Shown: positions 41,834 to 50,922, numbered from the stretch's first letter. The stretch is 64,000 bases of DNA from Brooklawnia sp032229645 (GCA_963722295.1 CAVRLB010000010.1:124001-188000); one strand, 5' to 3'. The notes: generated by a model from the letters alone, not told the origin. Numbers and translations are program-made.

Positions 41834-43413
41834 CAGCGACGCCGCGCGGTGCCGAACAGCGAGCGGACGATCTCTCGTCCGGCTGAACGGGCGAACTGTT
41901 TCACCACGCTCGAATTCGCCACCTGCTCTATCACCGACTTCTCGGCCTTCGGTGCTCTGGTCTTCGAAGCGGCCTTCGGCTGAGCAGTTGCCTTGGGCTG
42001 AGGGGGCGCGGGAAGCTGTGCCCGAGCGGTCTCGGCGCCGGCGGCAAGCTTGCGGGCAAGCATCTCGTAGGCCGAGTCCCGATTGATCTGCTGACCGTAG
42101 TGGGCCATCAGCGGGCTGGCGGCGATCATCTGGTCCAGCTGCGCAGGAGCGGTCGGCCCCATCTTCGACTGCGGCGCGAAGATCCTCGTCCAGGCGACCG
42201 GAGTCGGGGCACCATCGGGATCCATCACCGTCACGACGGCCTGCCCGATACCCAGCTGCGTCAACAGCTCGGCGAGTTCGTAGCCCGATTTCGGGAACGT
42301 GTTCACCGTAGCCCTGAGGGCCTTCGCGTCGTCGGGGGTGTGCGCGCGCAGCTGATGCTGGATCCGGCTGCCGAGCTGGGCGAGCACATCAGACGGCACG
42401 TCCTTGGGTGTCTGGGTGACGAAGAAGACGCCGACCCCTTTCGAACGGATCAGCCGCACCGTCTGGGTTATCTGCTGGACGAAGGCCTTGGACGCCCCGT
42501 TGAACAGCAGGTGCGCCTCGTCGAAGAAGAAGACCAGCTTCGGACGATCGGCATCCCCGACTTCGGGAAGATCATGGTAAAGATCGGCCAGCAGCCACAT
42601 CAGGAAGGTAGAAAACAGAGCCGGACGATCCTGCACGTTCGGCAACTCCAGCATGCTGACGACACCGCGTCCGTCCGGAGTCGTCCGCAGCAGATCATGG
42701 GTATCAAACTCCGGCTCACCGAAGAAGACTCCGGCTCCCTGCTGGTCGAGGTTGACGATCGACCTCAGGATCACGCCAACCGTCTGGCTGCTGAGACCGC
42801 CGATCTGCTTCAACTCGGGTTTGCCCTCGTCGGAGTCGAGGTACTTCAAAACCGCCACCAGATCCTCGAGGTCCAGCAGCGGCAGACCCGCCTGGTCGGC
42901 GAAGTGAAAGACCAGACCCAGGCTGGACTCCTGGGTCTCGTTCAACTCCAACACCTTGCTCAGCAGAATCGGACCGAAGCTCGAGATCGTGGCCCGCAAC
43001 CCGATCCCCTTGCCCTGCCCGCCCAACGCATAGAACTCGACCGCCGAGGCTGCAGCATGCCAGTCCTGCCCGTTCTTCGCTGTCCGCGCCAAGAGCTTCT
43101 CATTCGGCTCGGCGGGGGTCGCCATACCCGAGAGGTCACCCTTGATGTCGGCGGCGAAGACCGGGACGCCGGCCTGGGCGATCTGCTCGGCCAGCACTTG
43201 CAGCGTGATCGTCTTGCCGGTGCCGGTGGCACCGCTGACCAGTCCATGCCTGTTCAACATGGCGAGTGGGATGCGGATCCGGGCATCGGTTACCGGCTCA
43301 TCGTCCACGCTCAGAACCCCGAGGTCGATGGCCGGCTCGTCGAAAATATATCCCGCGCGGATCGCCTCGACCTCGGCTTCGGCGGCCGACTCGTTCGGCT
43401 GATCAGCTGACAT
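41833..43413 (-). CDS. HerA-like ATPase, DUF853/YjgR family
   Basis: About 526 residues from ATG 43413 (ATG 43425 is an alternative). Walker A is SGATGTGKT near residues 52-60, Walker B is KLVFFFDEAHLLF, and there is an arginine-rich VRLIRSKGVGVFFVTQTP segment. This matches the YjgR/DUF853 branch of HerA-FtsK ATPases. Near the C terminus the Ala/Pro/Lys-rich stretch replaces a domain and is followed by a conserved short helix. Function in bacteria is not established; the fold suggests a hexameric nucleic-acid or protein translocase. It is coupled to the small membrane protein downstream. Confidence 0.88.
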   Translation of the reverse strand: MSADQPNESAAEAEVEAIRAGYIFDEPAIDLGVLSVDDEPVTDARIRIPLAMLNRHGLVSGATGTGKTITLQVLAEQIAQAGVPVFAADIKGDLSGMATPAEPNEKLLARTAKNGQDWHAAASAVEFYALGGQGKGIGLRATISSFGPILLSKVLELNETQESSLGLVFHFADQAGLPLLDLEDLVAVLKYLDSDEGKPELKQIGGLSSQTVGVILRSIVNLDQQGAGVFFGEPEFDTHDLLRTTPDGRGVVSMLELPNVQDRPALFSTFLMWLLADLYHDLPEVGDADRPKLVFFFDEAHLLFNGASKAFVQQITQTVRLIRSKGVGVFFVTQTPKDVPSDVLAQLGSRIQHQLRAHTPDDAKALRATVNTFPKSGYELAELLTQLGIGQAVVTVMDPDGAPTPVAWTRIFAPQSKMGPTAPAQLDQMIAASPLMAHYGQQINRDSAYEMLARKLAAGAETARAQLPAPPQPKATAQPKAASKTRAPKAEKSVIEQVANSSVVKQFARSAGREIVRSLFGTARRR

Positions 43414-43543
43414 GTCACCAAGCATGCCATGGCACGATCGCGTAGGTACCGCACGCGGAGCAGTGGGCCGTGCCAGAAGACTTTAGCTAAGGACTTCGGC
43501 GATCATCCGGGGACCTGAGGCCTCGGCTGGCTAGTATGGCCGA

Positions 43544-43858
43544 GTGATCTTCAAGCGAGTCGGCGATGACAGACCATACCCCGATCACGGCTTCAGCCAA
43601 CGTGAATGGGCCTCGGTCGCGCCGCAGCAGGTGCGCCTCGATCAGCTCGTCACCACCAAGAGCACGCTCAATCTGGATGCCCTGTTAGAAGAGGACTCGA
43701 CGTTTTACGGGGATCTGTTCGCCCACGTGGTGCTCTGGCGCGGCGAACTCTACCTCGAGGACGGCCTGCACCGCGCGCTGCGATCCGCGCTTCAGCAGCG
43801 GTCCACCGTACACGCTCGCGTCCTTGATCTCGATCAATCGCACGGTCGAGTAGGCTAA
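43544..43858 (+). CDS. Conserved actinobacterial small protein (VapB-like annotation in relatives)
   Basis: 104 residues. The sequence MIFKRVGDDRPYPDHG, then VRLDQLVTTKSTLNLDALLEED, is strongly conserved in Actinobacteria and is often labelled a VapB-type antitoxin, although no PIN-domain toxin is nearby. The segment LYLEDGLHRALRSALQQRSTVHARVLDL recalls a ParB/sulfiredoxin-like core. It sits 41 bases upstream of a LytR_C-domain gene on the same strand, a pairing I recall from other actinobacteria, so a cell-envelope link is more likely than a toxin-antitoxin role. Confidence 0.75.
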   Translation: MIFKRVGDDRPYPDHGFSQREWASVAPQQVRLDQLVTTKSTLNLDALLEEDSTFYGDLFAHVVLWRGELYLEDGLHRALRSALQQRSTVHARVLDLDQSHGRVG

Positions 43859-43899
43859 CGCCATCATCGCCCTCTGGGCCCAGCACTTCAGGAGCAAAC

Positions 43900-44415
43900 G
43901 TGAGGAGTTCAGCGCGTAGATGGGCGGCCCCCATCACGTTGCTCTTGCTACTCGCTCTGTTGGGCTACGGCTTGTGGTGGGGCTGGAATCAGCTGACCCG
44001 TCCCTTCGCGAACTCCAACCCCTGCGTCACCCAGTCCGCATCCGTGCTGATCACCACCCAGGTCACGGTGCAGGTCTTCAACGGGGGCAGCCAGGCCGGG
44101 CTGGCGAGCCAGGTCAGCGAACAACTGGCGTACCACGGTTTCAAGACCAAGTCGCCTGCCAACACCAACGAGCAGGTCGGCGCGACAGTCATCGTGGGAG
44201 CGTCGGCGGACTCGCCGGAAGTACAGCTGGTGGCCGGATTCTTCGTGGACGCGCAGACCCGCGGGGACGAGCGCACCGACGGCACCGTCGACGTGCTGCT
44301 GGGCGATAGCTACGCCGGCTTCAACGATGCCGCTCCCACATCGATCGATGTACCCGGCGGCGTCATCTGCGTCCCGGAGGCCACCGACCAACCGGCCACC
44401 GAGAATGCCGGTTGA
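43900..44415 (+). CDS. Membrane-anchored LytR C-terminal-domain protein
   Basis: 171 residues, GTG start. One N-terminal membrane helix (about 9-31) is followed by an extracytoplasmic LytR_C domain (about 50-140; VTVQVFNGGSQAGLASQVSEQLAYHGF is the characteristic first half). It carries two cysteines (Cys42 and Cys158) that could form a disulphide outside the cell. LytR_C domains accompany LCP cell-wall ligases and are thought to bind wall components. Confidence 0.85.
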   Translation: MRSSARRWAAPITLLLLLALLGYGLWWGWNQLTRPFANSNPCVTQSASVLITTQVTVQVFNGGSQAGLASQVSEQLAYHGFKTKSPANTNEQVGATVIVGASADSPEVQLVAGFFVDAQTRGDERTDGTVDVLLGDSYAGFNDAAPTSIDVPGGVICVPEATDQPATENAG

Positions 44416-44434
44416 GAGGCTCTCCAGCTGACGG

Positions 44435-45766
44435 CTATGTCTGGGTTGCCTTGGTCTGGGTCGTCTTGGTCTCGGTCGTCTTGTCGGGCATCGCGCGGTC
44501 GGGGGCAGCCAGACTCTCCGGTTCACCGGGCCGGATCTCTGGTCGCGGTCCTACCACGGGTAGTTGTTCGGTCCCCCAAATCGCCGATGCCAACTCGACA
44601 TCGGGAGCCTCGGGATCCTCGTCCGGTTTGAAATCGCCGGTGTCGGCAAGTACCGCCCGCGCCTGGGCCATCGACAGTCCGGTGAGCTCCAACATGTCGA
44701 CCGTGACCGCGCGCAGCATCGACATCAGCGCCGCAGTGCGCCAGTCTTCCGGGTCATCGACAAACTTGGCCGGACCGAGCGTGCCCGCCATCTGCACTGC
44801 CTGATCGCGCGCCTCGGTCGGCCGCTTCCACTCCGAAATGCCTCGGGAGATCTGCTCCAGCAGGTCGGCCGCGTGCCACATCGGGGCCGCCAGATCGGCC
44901 ATCGGGCCAACCTCCGAGACCATGCCTCGTCCCTGCCGTTGCATCATCGACAAGGTGACATGCATGCGTTCGATGAGTTCGAGCATGCGGTCCAGCTCGG
45001 CCAGGCCCTGCCTGGCACCGAAGGCGCGGGGGCTGACCGACGCGGTCTCCTGCGCGCTGGTGAGGGCCCTGCGTCCGTCGTTCAGCAGCTCGCGCAACGA
45101 GGCGAGACGGCCCCGCAACGAGGCGATGGCCTCGGCGTCGCCGTCCATCAGGCCCTTGCTCAGTCGTCGCATGATCCGCGCGACTTCCAAGACCGCGTAC
45201 GAAACGTAGCGCTTCGGACGAGTCATCACGTTGGTGGGCAAGACCACGGTGGCCAGCAACGCCACGATCGAGCCGACTACGGCATTCAAGAACCGGTCGA
45301 TGACCGTGACCGCATGTGGCCCAGAATTCATCAGTGCCATCATGGCCGCCACGACCATCGACTGGATGGCCATCTGGAAGGCGACCATCTCTGCGCGGTC
45401 GATCAGTCGTCCGATCAGCGGACAGACCAAGAAAAGCACAAAGAGCTGCAGCGGCCCGAAGCCCCAATATTGGCCGACCAGACCGCCGATGAGCACGCCC
45501 ACGCTCGCTCCGACGCCCATCTCGACCGCCTTACGCAGCTCGCGGTTGCGGCTGAGGCCCATACAGACGAAGGTGACGATCGGAGCGAAGATCGGTGCCG
45601 GGTCGTTGAGTACATAGCGGCAGAAGAGCCAGGAGATGGTGGCGAAGAACGCGGTCTGCAAGGTGGGAATCGCCGCGCCCTTGACCCGGATCCAACCGGC
45701 CCTGAAGTTGGCCGAGAAATAGGACGACCAGCGTGTCCACCAGGGTTCCATCTGCGCCTCACTCAC
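44435..45766 (-). CDS. FUSC-family membrane protein (aromatic acid exporter-like)
   Basis: 443 residues. Six predicted membrane helices lie in the first 175 residues, with the FUSC pattern (VTFVCMGLSRNRELRKAVEMGVGASVGVLIGGLVG). A long helical cytoplasmic domain (about 180-370) follows, and then an acidic and Thr/Lys tail. The family includes the p-hydroxybenzoate efflux protein AaeB and related aromatic-acid exporters. The last 15 codons derive from a 15-bp tandem repeat (44439-44483), so tail length may vary between strains. It lies next to the alanine/kynurenine gene block and could export anthranilate; that substrate is inference. Confidence 0.8.
   Translation of the reverse strand: MSEAQMEPWWTRWSSYFSANFRAGWIRVKGAAIPTLQTAFFATISWLFCRYVLNDPAPIFAPIVTFVCMGLSRNRELRKAVEMGVGASVGVLIGGLVGQYWGFGPLQLFVLFLVCPLIGRLIDRAEMVAFQMAIQSMVVAAMMALMNSGPHAVTVIDRFLNAVVGSIVALLATVVLPTNVMTRPKRYVSYAVLEVARIMRRLSKGLMDGDAEAIASLRGRLASLRELLNDGRRALTSAQETASVSPRAFGARQGLAELDRMLELIERMHVTLSMMQRQGRGMVSEVGPMADLAAPMWHAADLLEQISRGISEWKRPTEARDQAVQMAGTLGPAKFVDDPEDWRTAALMSMLRAVTVDMLELTGLSMAQARAVLADTGDFKPDEDPEAPDVELASAIWGTEQLPVVGPRPEIRPGEPESLAAPDRAMPDKTTETKTTQTKATQT
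44439..44483. repeat. Three-copy 15-bp tandem repeat in the FUSC gene end
   Basis: Three in-frame units, GTCTGGGTTGCCTTG, GTCTGGGTCGTCTTG and GTCTCGGTCGTCTTG, encode the repeated Lys-Thr/Ala-Thr-Glu/Gln-Thr pattern at the C terminus. Because the unit is a multiple of three, copy-number change keeps the frame. Confidence 0.8.
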
Positions 45767-45830
45767 TGGCGTCAGTCTACTCGCCAGGCGCTGAGCCCCC
45801 GCAGGCCAGTCTCCGCCGCCGAGAGTGAAA

Positions 45831-45870
45831 GGCCGACCAGGCGCGTGGAGTGACGCGTGCCTGGTCGGCC
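45831..45870 (-). terminator. Strong hairpin terminator after cycA-like gene
   Basis: GGCCGACCAGGC (45831-45842) pairs perfectly with GCCTGGTCGGCC (45859-45870). Read on the minus strand it is followed by TTTCACTCTC. It lies 21 bases past the permease stop. Confidence 0.75.
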
Positions 45871-45890
45871 CATGACCGAAGAGTCAACGA

Positions 45891-47453
45891 CTAGCTATGA
45901 GGTACCGGGCGCCTGTCATGCGTGGCGGAACCGATCGGCTCCCGCATATCATTCTCGGTCACCCAAGGCTCCGACTCGCTCAGCACCAATTCTTCCTGGC
46001 TGACCGGAGACGGTCCATCCGAAACGGCCGGTTTGCGGATGTCCTCAGGATGACGACGACGGTACACCGCATAGATGATGCCCAGCACGATGAACCAGAT
46101 CGGCGTGACCATCAGCGCGGTCCTGGTGTCCTGCTCCATCATCAGGATGCCGATCATCCCGACGAAGAATGCCAGCACCACGTACGACAACACGATGCCG
46201 CCGGGCATCTTGTAGGTCGAGGCTTCGTGCAGCTCCGGATTGCGGCGTCGGTAGACCAGGTAGCTGATCATGATGAGGCTCCACACGAAGATGAACAGCA
46301 CCGATGCGACGGTGGTGGCCACGGTGAAGGCCTCGATGACCGAGTCCGACAGGTAGAGCAAGACCAGGCCGGGCAGCAGGCAGGAGCAGGAGAAGATCAG
46401 GCCGTTGGCCGGCACCTTGTGCTTGGTCAGGCGCCCGAACCGCGACGGGGCCTTGTTGTCGAGCGCGAGCCCGAAGAGCATCCGGGAGGTCGAGAAGATG
46501 CCCGAGTTGGCCGACGAGGCGGCCGAGGTCAGGACGACGAAGTTGATGACCGAGGCAGCAGCGCCGAAGCCTGCCAACGCGAACATCGAGACGAACGGGC
46601 TGACAGCCGGATCGATCGAACGCCACGGGGTGACGCTCATGATCGCGGCCAGCGCGCAGATGTAGAAGAGCATGACTCGCACCGGGATGGCGTTGATCGC
46701 CTTCGGCAGCGTCGTCAGCGGGTCCTTGGTCTCGGCGGCTGCGGTGCCGACGAGCTCAATACCGACGAAGGCGAAGAAAGCGATCTGGAAACCGGCCAGG
46801 AATCCGTGACCACCGGTTGGGAAGAACCCGCCATCATTCCAGAGATTGGCGAGCGAGGCCTGATGACCCTCGGGCGAGACGAAGCCCGCGAAGATCATGA
46901 CGATCGCGACCACGATCAGCGACACAATCGCGACGATCTTGATCATGGCGAACCAGAACTCGACCTCACCGAAGAGCCGGACAGCGATCAGGTTCAGGCC
47001 CAGCAGCAGCGCAACCAGGCAGGTCGCGGCGAGCCACTTCGGTACGTCCGGCCACCAGAACTGGACATAGGCGGTGACCGCGGTCAGATCGGCGATGCCG
47101 ATCACGATCCAGCAGAACCAGTAGGTCCAGCCGGAGAAGAAGCCTGCCCACGGGCCGAGGATCGCCTCGGCGATATCGCGGAACGACTTGTAATTCAGGT
47201 TCGACAACAGCAGTTCGCCCATGGCTCGCATCACGAAGAAGAGCAGTGTGCCGATGATGGCGTAGACGATCAGGATGGAGGGGCCGGCCAGATGGATGGT
47301 TTTGCCGGAGCCCATGAACAAGCCGGTGCCGATGGCACCGCCGATGGCGATCAGTTGCAGATGCCGGTTGCCCAAGCCTCGCTCAAGATGCGTATCCGAT
47401 TGAGTATCGGGGGCCGTAGCGGTCTGAGACGTGGGTGATTCTTTGCTACTCAC
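45891..47453 (-). CDS. cycA: Amino acid permease, CycA-like (D-Ala/D-Ser/Gly/Ala)
   Basis: 520 residues from GTG 47453, which has AAGGAG about 10 bases upstream; the open frame further 5' lacks such a site. Twelve-helix APC-superfamily importer. The opening (GNRHLQLIAIGGAIGTGLFMGSG), NYKSFRDIAEAILGPWAGFF and the late EASTYKMPGG closely follow CycA, the proton-coupled carrier for glycine, D-serine, D-alanine and L-alanine. It lies downstream of ald on the same strand, with an intervening hairpin. Import of alanine for oxidation by Ald is the obvious joint function. Confidence 0.88.
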   Translation of the reverse strand: MSSKESPTSQTATAPDTQSDTHLERGLGNRHLQLIAIGGAIGTGLFMGSGKTIHLAGPSILIVYAIIGTLLFFVMRAMGELLLSNLNYKSFRDIAEAILGPWAGFFSGWTYWFCWIVIGIADLTAVTAYVQFWWPDVPKWLAATCLVALLLGLNLIAVRLFGEVEFWFAMIKIVAIVSLIVVAIVMIFAGFVSPEGHQASLANLWNDGGFFPTGGHGFLAGFQIAFFAFVGIELVGTAAAETKDPLTTLPKAINAIPVRVMLFYICALAAIMSVTPWRSIDPAVSPFVSMFALAGFGAAASVINFVVLTSAASSANSGIFSTSRMLFGLALDNKAPSRFGRLTKHKVPANGLIFSCSCLLPGLVLLYLSDSVIEAFTVATTVASVLFIFVWSLIMISYLVYRRRNPELHEASTYKMPGGIVLSYVVLAFFVGMIGILMMEQDTRTALMVTPIWFIVLGIIYAVYRRRHPEDIRKPAVSDGPSPVSQEELVLSESEPWVTENDMREPIGSATHDRRPVPHS

Positions 47454-47498
47454 GTGGGAACTCCTTCGTTTCCAGGCGTGTGCTGACACCGGCGGGAA

Positions 47499-47526
47499 CT
47501 TCGGATGGGCGGGTGCCCATCCGAAG
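47499..47526 (-). terminator. Perfect 12-bp-arm hairpin between ald and cycA
   Basis: CTTCGGATGGGC (47499-47510) pairs perfectly with GCCCATCCGAAG (47515-47526) over a four-base loop. It would end or attenuate the ald transcript before cycA. Confidence 0.65.
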
Positions 47527-47610
47527 CGAGGGTACTCGCCTGCCTCCCAATGAGGTCAGGTGGGCCCTCGGTCCGCCGGCCTAGGTTTCCGATGTGCCGA
47601 TCGTGTGCAG

Positions 47611-48729
47611 CTACGCAGCGAGCACGTGCTCGATGGAGATGAAGCTATGACCCCAAGCAGCGGCGACAGGCTCGCTGGTGAGCTCGCCACCAACGGTCGA
47701 CAGACCGCGAGCCAGCGTCTTGTCGCGGCACAGTGCCTCGCGCCAGCCGAGGTCGGCCAGCCTGGTCGCGTACGGCAGGGTGGCGTTGGTGAGTGCGTAG
47801 GTCGAGGTGACCGGCACCGCGCCCGGCATGTTCGCAACGGCGTAGAAGACGCTGTTGTGCACCGGGTAGGTGGGATCCGCATGGGTCGTCGCGTGCGTGT
47901 CGGCGAAGCATCCGCCCTGATCAACAGCGATGTCCACGAAGACCGAACCCGGCTTCGCCGAGGCGACCATCTCGTTGGTGACGAGCTTGGGAGCGCGTGC
48001 GCCAGGGATCAGCACGGAGCCGATGACCAGGTCCGCCTCGGCAATCGCGTCGCGGATCGCATACGAGGTGGACGCAACCGTGGACACGCCACCCTTGAAC
48101 TCGGAGTCGAGCTGAGCCAGCCGGTCGAGATTCACGTCCAGCACAGTCACCTGGGCGCGCATGCCATATGCCATCTGCGCCGCGTTGTAACCCGCGGTGC
48201 CGCCGCCGATGACGACGACCTTGCCGGCCTTCACACCGGGCACGCCCGAGATCAGGATGCCGTCGCCGCCGTGGTGCTTCATCAGGCACTGGGTGCCGAC
48301 CAGAGTCGACAGACGTCCGGCGACCTCGCTCATCGGGGAAAGCAGCGGCAGCGTGCCGCGGTCGGTCTGCACCGTCTCGTAGGCGATCGACGTCGTGCCG
48401 GACGACAACAGGGCGTCGGTCTGGGCCTGATCGGCGGCCAGATGCAGGTAGGTGAACAGCACCAGGTCAGGACGGAGGAAGCCGTACTCAGCAGCAATCG
48501 GCTCCTTCACCTTCATGACCATGTCAGCCGAGCCCCAGGTATCGGCGGCAGAGCTGATGAGGGTCGCGCCGGCATTCTTGAAGGCTTCGTCGGTGATTGC
48601 CGAGCCGAGACCGGCACCGGCCTCGATCAGAACTTCATGCCCGTGCTGGACCAGTTGATGTACGCCGGCCGGGGTGATGGCGACGCGAGATTCCTGGCTC
48701 TTGATCTCCTTGGGAACACCGATTTTCAT
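47611..48729 (-). CDS. ald: Alanine dehydrogenase
   Basis: 372 residues, full length. NAD-dependent oxidative deamination of L-alanine to pyruvate and ammonia, or the reverse. Substrate-site residues are in MKIGVPKEIKSQESRVAITP and VLFTYLHLAADQ, the nucleotide-binding motif is VVIGGGTAGYNAA, and VDIAVDQGGCFADTHATTHADP is the family signature. It is divergent from an Lrp/AsnC regulator, the usual AldR arrangement in Actinobacteria, so induction by alanine is likely. The leader contains a small GC hairpin at 48752-48771. Kynureninase, encoded 3 kb away, yields alanine and would feed this enzyme. Confidence 0.96.
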   Translation of the reverse strand: MKIGVPKEIKSQESRVAITPAGVHQLVQHGHEVLIEAGAGLGSAITDEAFKNAGATLISSAADTWGSADMVMKVKEPIAAEYGFLRPDLVLFTYLHLAADQAQTDALLSSGTTSIAYETVQTDRGTLPLLSPMSEVAGRLSTLVGTQCLMKHHGGDGILISGVPGVKAGKVVVIGGGTAGYNAAQMAYGMRAQVTVLDVNLDRLAQLDSEFKGGVSTVASTSYAIRDAIAEADLVIGSVLIPGARAPKLVTNEMVASAKPGSVFVDIAVDQGGCFADTHATTHADPTYPVHNSVFYAVANMPGAVPVTSTYALTNATLPYATRLADLGWREALCRDKTLARGLSTVGGELTSEPVAAAWGHSFISIEHVLAA

Positions 48730-48751
48730 GATCTACCTTCCAAAGTTTGAC

Positions 48752-48771
48752 GCCCCGCGCCCTTGCGGGGC
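48752..48771 (-). promoter_or_regulatory. Leader hairpin of ald
   Basis: GCCCCGC (48752-48758) pairs with GCGGGGC (48765-48771) across six bases in the ald 5' leader, 22 bases before its start. Possible translational control element. Confidence 0.4.
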
Positions 48772-48831
48772 CCATGACGAAAAGCGTGCTGAAAAAAACA
48801 TCGCCAAGAAAGACCCAGGGCCTTTGTGGTG

Positions 48832-48846
48832 AGGATCCTTCAGGAT
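48832..48846. promoter_or_regulatory. Candidate Lrp/AldR site between ald and its regulator
   Basis: AGGATCCTTCAGGAT contains the palindrome AGGATCCT and a second half-site spaced like ATCCT-N2-AGGAT. It lies just before the regulator start in the divergent region, where Lrp/AsnC proteins normally bind. Confidence 0.35.
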
Positions 48847-48857
48847 AAATTTGCGGA

Positions 48858-49373
48858 GTGACTCATAAGGATGATCACGCCAAGGCAATGGCGCCGAAGA
48901 ATCCTCGCCCACTCGATGCAACCGATCAGCTGATTCTGCAGTTGCTGATGGCCCGCGGACGTATCCCCAACAGCGCGCTGGCGCAGGCGGCCTCGGTCGC
49001 CGAATCAACCGCACACAACAGGGTGCACGCACTGATGGACTCGGGCGTGATCCGTGGAGTGCACGCCGATGTCGACCTCGCTGCCCTCGGGCGCCCATTG
49101 GAGGCACTGATCCAGGTCCAGATCCAGCAAGGTGCCCGTGCCGAGCTGCACTCCGAAGCGGAGCGGCTGGCTCATTGCCCGGGGGTCATCGAGGTCTACT
49201 TCCTCGCGGGAGCACGTGACCTGCTGGTGCGGGTGGCGGTGCCGAACTCGGCCGCGTTGCGCGACTTCGTGCTGCACGAGCTGAATCAACACGGATCGGT
49301 GGCTTCGACGGAAACGTCCACGGTGCTGGAGCACATCCGCGGCGCGCATCCGCTCGGGAATCTCGCTTCCTGA
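48858..49373 (+). CDS. aldR: Lrp/AsnC regulator, probable AldR
   Basis: 171 residues from GTG 48858; ATG 48888 is a possible alternative start. An N-terminal helix-turn-helix (about 21-70, DATDQLILQLLMARGRIPNSALAQAASVAESTAHNRVHAL) is followed by an RAM/AsnC ligand domain (about 75-160, with VIEVYFLAGARDLLVRVAV). Divergent placement next to ald matches mycobacterial AldR, which activates or represses ald in response to alanine. The symbol is assigned by context. Confidence 0.85.
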   Translation: MTHKDDHAKAMAPKNPRPLDATDQLILQLLMARGRIPNSALAQAASVAESTAHNRVHALMDSGVIRGVHADVDLAALGRPLEALIQVQIQQGARAELHSEAERLAHCPGVIEVYFLAGARDLLVRVAVPNSAALRDFVLHELNQHGSVASTETSTVLEHIRGAHPLGNLAS

Positions 49374-49380
49374 CACACTG

Positions 49381-50877
49381 CTAGAGCTCGGGTGCCACTT
49401 TTCGCCGTCGCCTTGGTGTACTTGTCTTTGACGGCGACAATCTCTCGGCTGCTGCCTCAGCGGTTGATTCTGCGGCGGACTCCGCCGCTCGCTCAGCTGC
49501 GGACTCGGCGAGTTTGCGTGGCCGCACCCGAAGCCAATACCAGACACTGACGACGGCCAGGAACGGAATGCCGAAGACCAACGTCATGTTGAAGGATGAG
49601 TCCGTAAACGCGGTGGTCAACAGAATCGCCGCCATCAAGAAGACTCCGACATAGGTGCCGACCGGGTAGAACGGCAACTTGTACTTCACCGGGATACCCT
49701 GCTTGGCCAGGCTACGGCGGAAGAAGATATGTGAGACGAAGATCATCATCCAGGTGAACATCGCACCAAACATCGAGATCGCCATCATCACCACGAAGGC
49801 CTGCTCGGGATTGATGACGTAGACGATAGTTGCAATCGCAATGCCAATGGCCGACAGCACCAACGCGTTCACCGGAGCGCCGTTCTTGGCCACTCGGCCG
49901 ATGAATGCTGGTGCGTCTCCCCCGCGTGCCAGACTGAAGGCCATCCTCGTAGAGGTATAGAGCTGGCTGTTCATGGCTGACAAAGCGGCGATGATCACGA
50001 CGAAGTTGAGGATGCTGTCAGCGAAGGGAATGCCGAGCACGGACATCACCGTGACGAAGGGGCTTCCGCCCTCGAGGATCTCATGCATCGGGGCGATGGC
50101 CACGATCAGCGCCAAGGTACAGATGTAGAACAGGAAGAGTCGCAGGATCACGGTGCGGAAGGCAGACTTGGTCGCCGTTTCGGGATCCTCCGCCTCACCG
50201 GCCGCGACCGCAATCATTTCGATGCTCAGATAGCTGAAGATCGACACGATCACCGCGATCCAGGTACCCCAGATCCCATTGGGCATGAAGCCACCATCGG
50301 CGGTGTAGTTGTGAAAGCCGAAGTCCGGACTGAAGTTACCGAAGACCGCGACGGCGGCCATGATGATGAAGGCGATGATCGCGAAGACCTTGATTGATGA
50401 CAGCCAGAACTCCAGCGTCCCGAAGGCGTGCACGTTGAACATGTTGACGCCGATCAGGGCTGCGGAGAAGCAGATAATCCACACCAGGCCGGGCACATCC
50501 GGCAGCCAGAACTTCATATAGGTGCCGATGGCGGTAACCTCGGTGCCCACCGCCAGCACGATGCACGACCAGTAGGAGATACGGACGAGGAAGCCGGCCA
50601 TCGGACCGATGTAATGCTCGGCGTAGGCACCGAACGAGCCCGAGGTCGGATGCTGAATGGTCATCTCCGCCAACGCTGCCATCAATAGCAGCGCGACTAC
50701 CGCGCCGATGGCATAGCTGATGATGACGCTCGGGCCGGCATAGCTGATGGCAAACTTGGATCCGAGGAAGAGACCGGTACCGATGGCACCGCCGAGGGCG
50801 ATCATGCTGATCTGGCGAGAGGTCAATGCCTTGCTTAGGCCCTGTTCTCGCGCTTGAATTTTGTCGAAGCTGCTCAT
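49381..50877 (-). CDS. APC-family amino acid permease next to kynureninase
   Basis: 498 residues, twelve-helix APC transporter of the AAT type (LTSRQISMIALGGAIGTGLFLGSKFAI, AEMTIQHPTSGSFGAYAEHYIGP). The C-terminal 50 residues are an unusual cytoplasmic tail, first a repeated Ala-Glu/Ser-Ser/Ala pattern (AESAAERAAES and repeats) and then basic (RRRRK). It lies 45 bases downstream of kynU on the same strand, so co-expression is likely and import of tryptophan, kynurenine or formylkynurenine is inferred. It resembles the CycA-like protein in the next module but differs in the tail and substrate-loop residues. Confidence 0.85.
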   Translation of the reverse strand: MSSFDKIQAREQGLSKALTSRQISMIALGGAIGTGLFLGSKFAISYAGPSVIISYAIGAVVALLLMAALAEMTIQHPTSGSFGAYAEHYIGPMAGFLVRISYWSCIVLAVGTEVTAIGTYMKFWLPDVPGLVWIICFSAALIGVNMFNVHAFGTLEFWLSSIKVFAIIAFIIMAAVAVFGNFSPDFGFHNYTADGGFMPNGIWGTWIAVIVSIFSYLSIEMIAVAAGEAEDPETATKSAFRTVILRLFLFYICTLALIVAIAPMHEILEGGSPFVTVMSVLGIPFADSILNFVVIIAALSAMNSQLYTSTRMAFSLARGGDAPAFIGRVAKNGAPVNALVLSAIGIAIATIVYVINPEQAFVVMMAISMFGAMFTWMMIFVSHIFFRRSLAKQGIPVKYKLPFYPVGTYVGVFLMAAILLTTAFTDSSFNMTLVFGIPFLAVVSVWYWLRVRPRKLAESAAERAAESAAESTAEAAAERLSPSKTSTPRRRRKVAPEL

Positions 50878-50922
50878 GGTTTCCCCTTGAGGGTCGGACC
50901 TGCTGATGGAAGCAGAAGGAAG

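Noticed and set aside
42100..43410. 436-codon open frame opposite the HerA-like ATPase
   Set aside because: Same reason: a mirror frame with Gln/Leu/Arg-rich low-complexity translation.
43544..43858. Toxin-antitoxin module
   Set aside because: The small protein resembles proteins labelled VapB, but no toxin gene is on either side and the neighbour is a LytR_C protein.
45897..47438. 513-codon open frame opposite the CycA-like permease
   Set aside because: The permease is unambiguous by homology. The opposite frame encodes a His/Asp/Gly-rich product with no domain.
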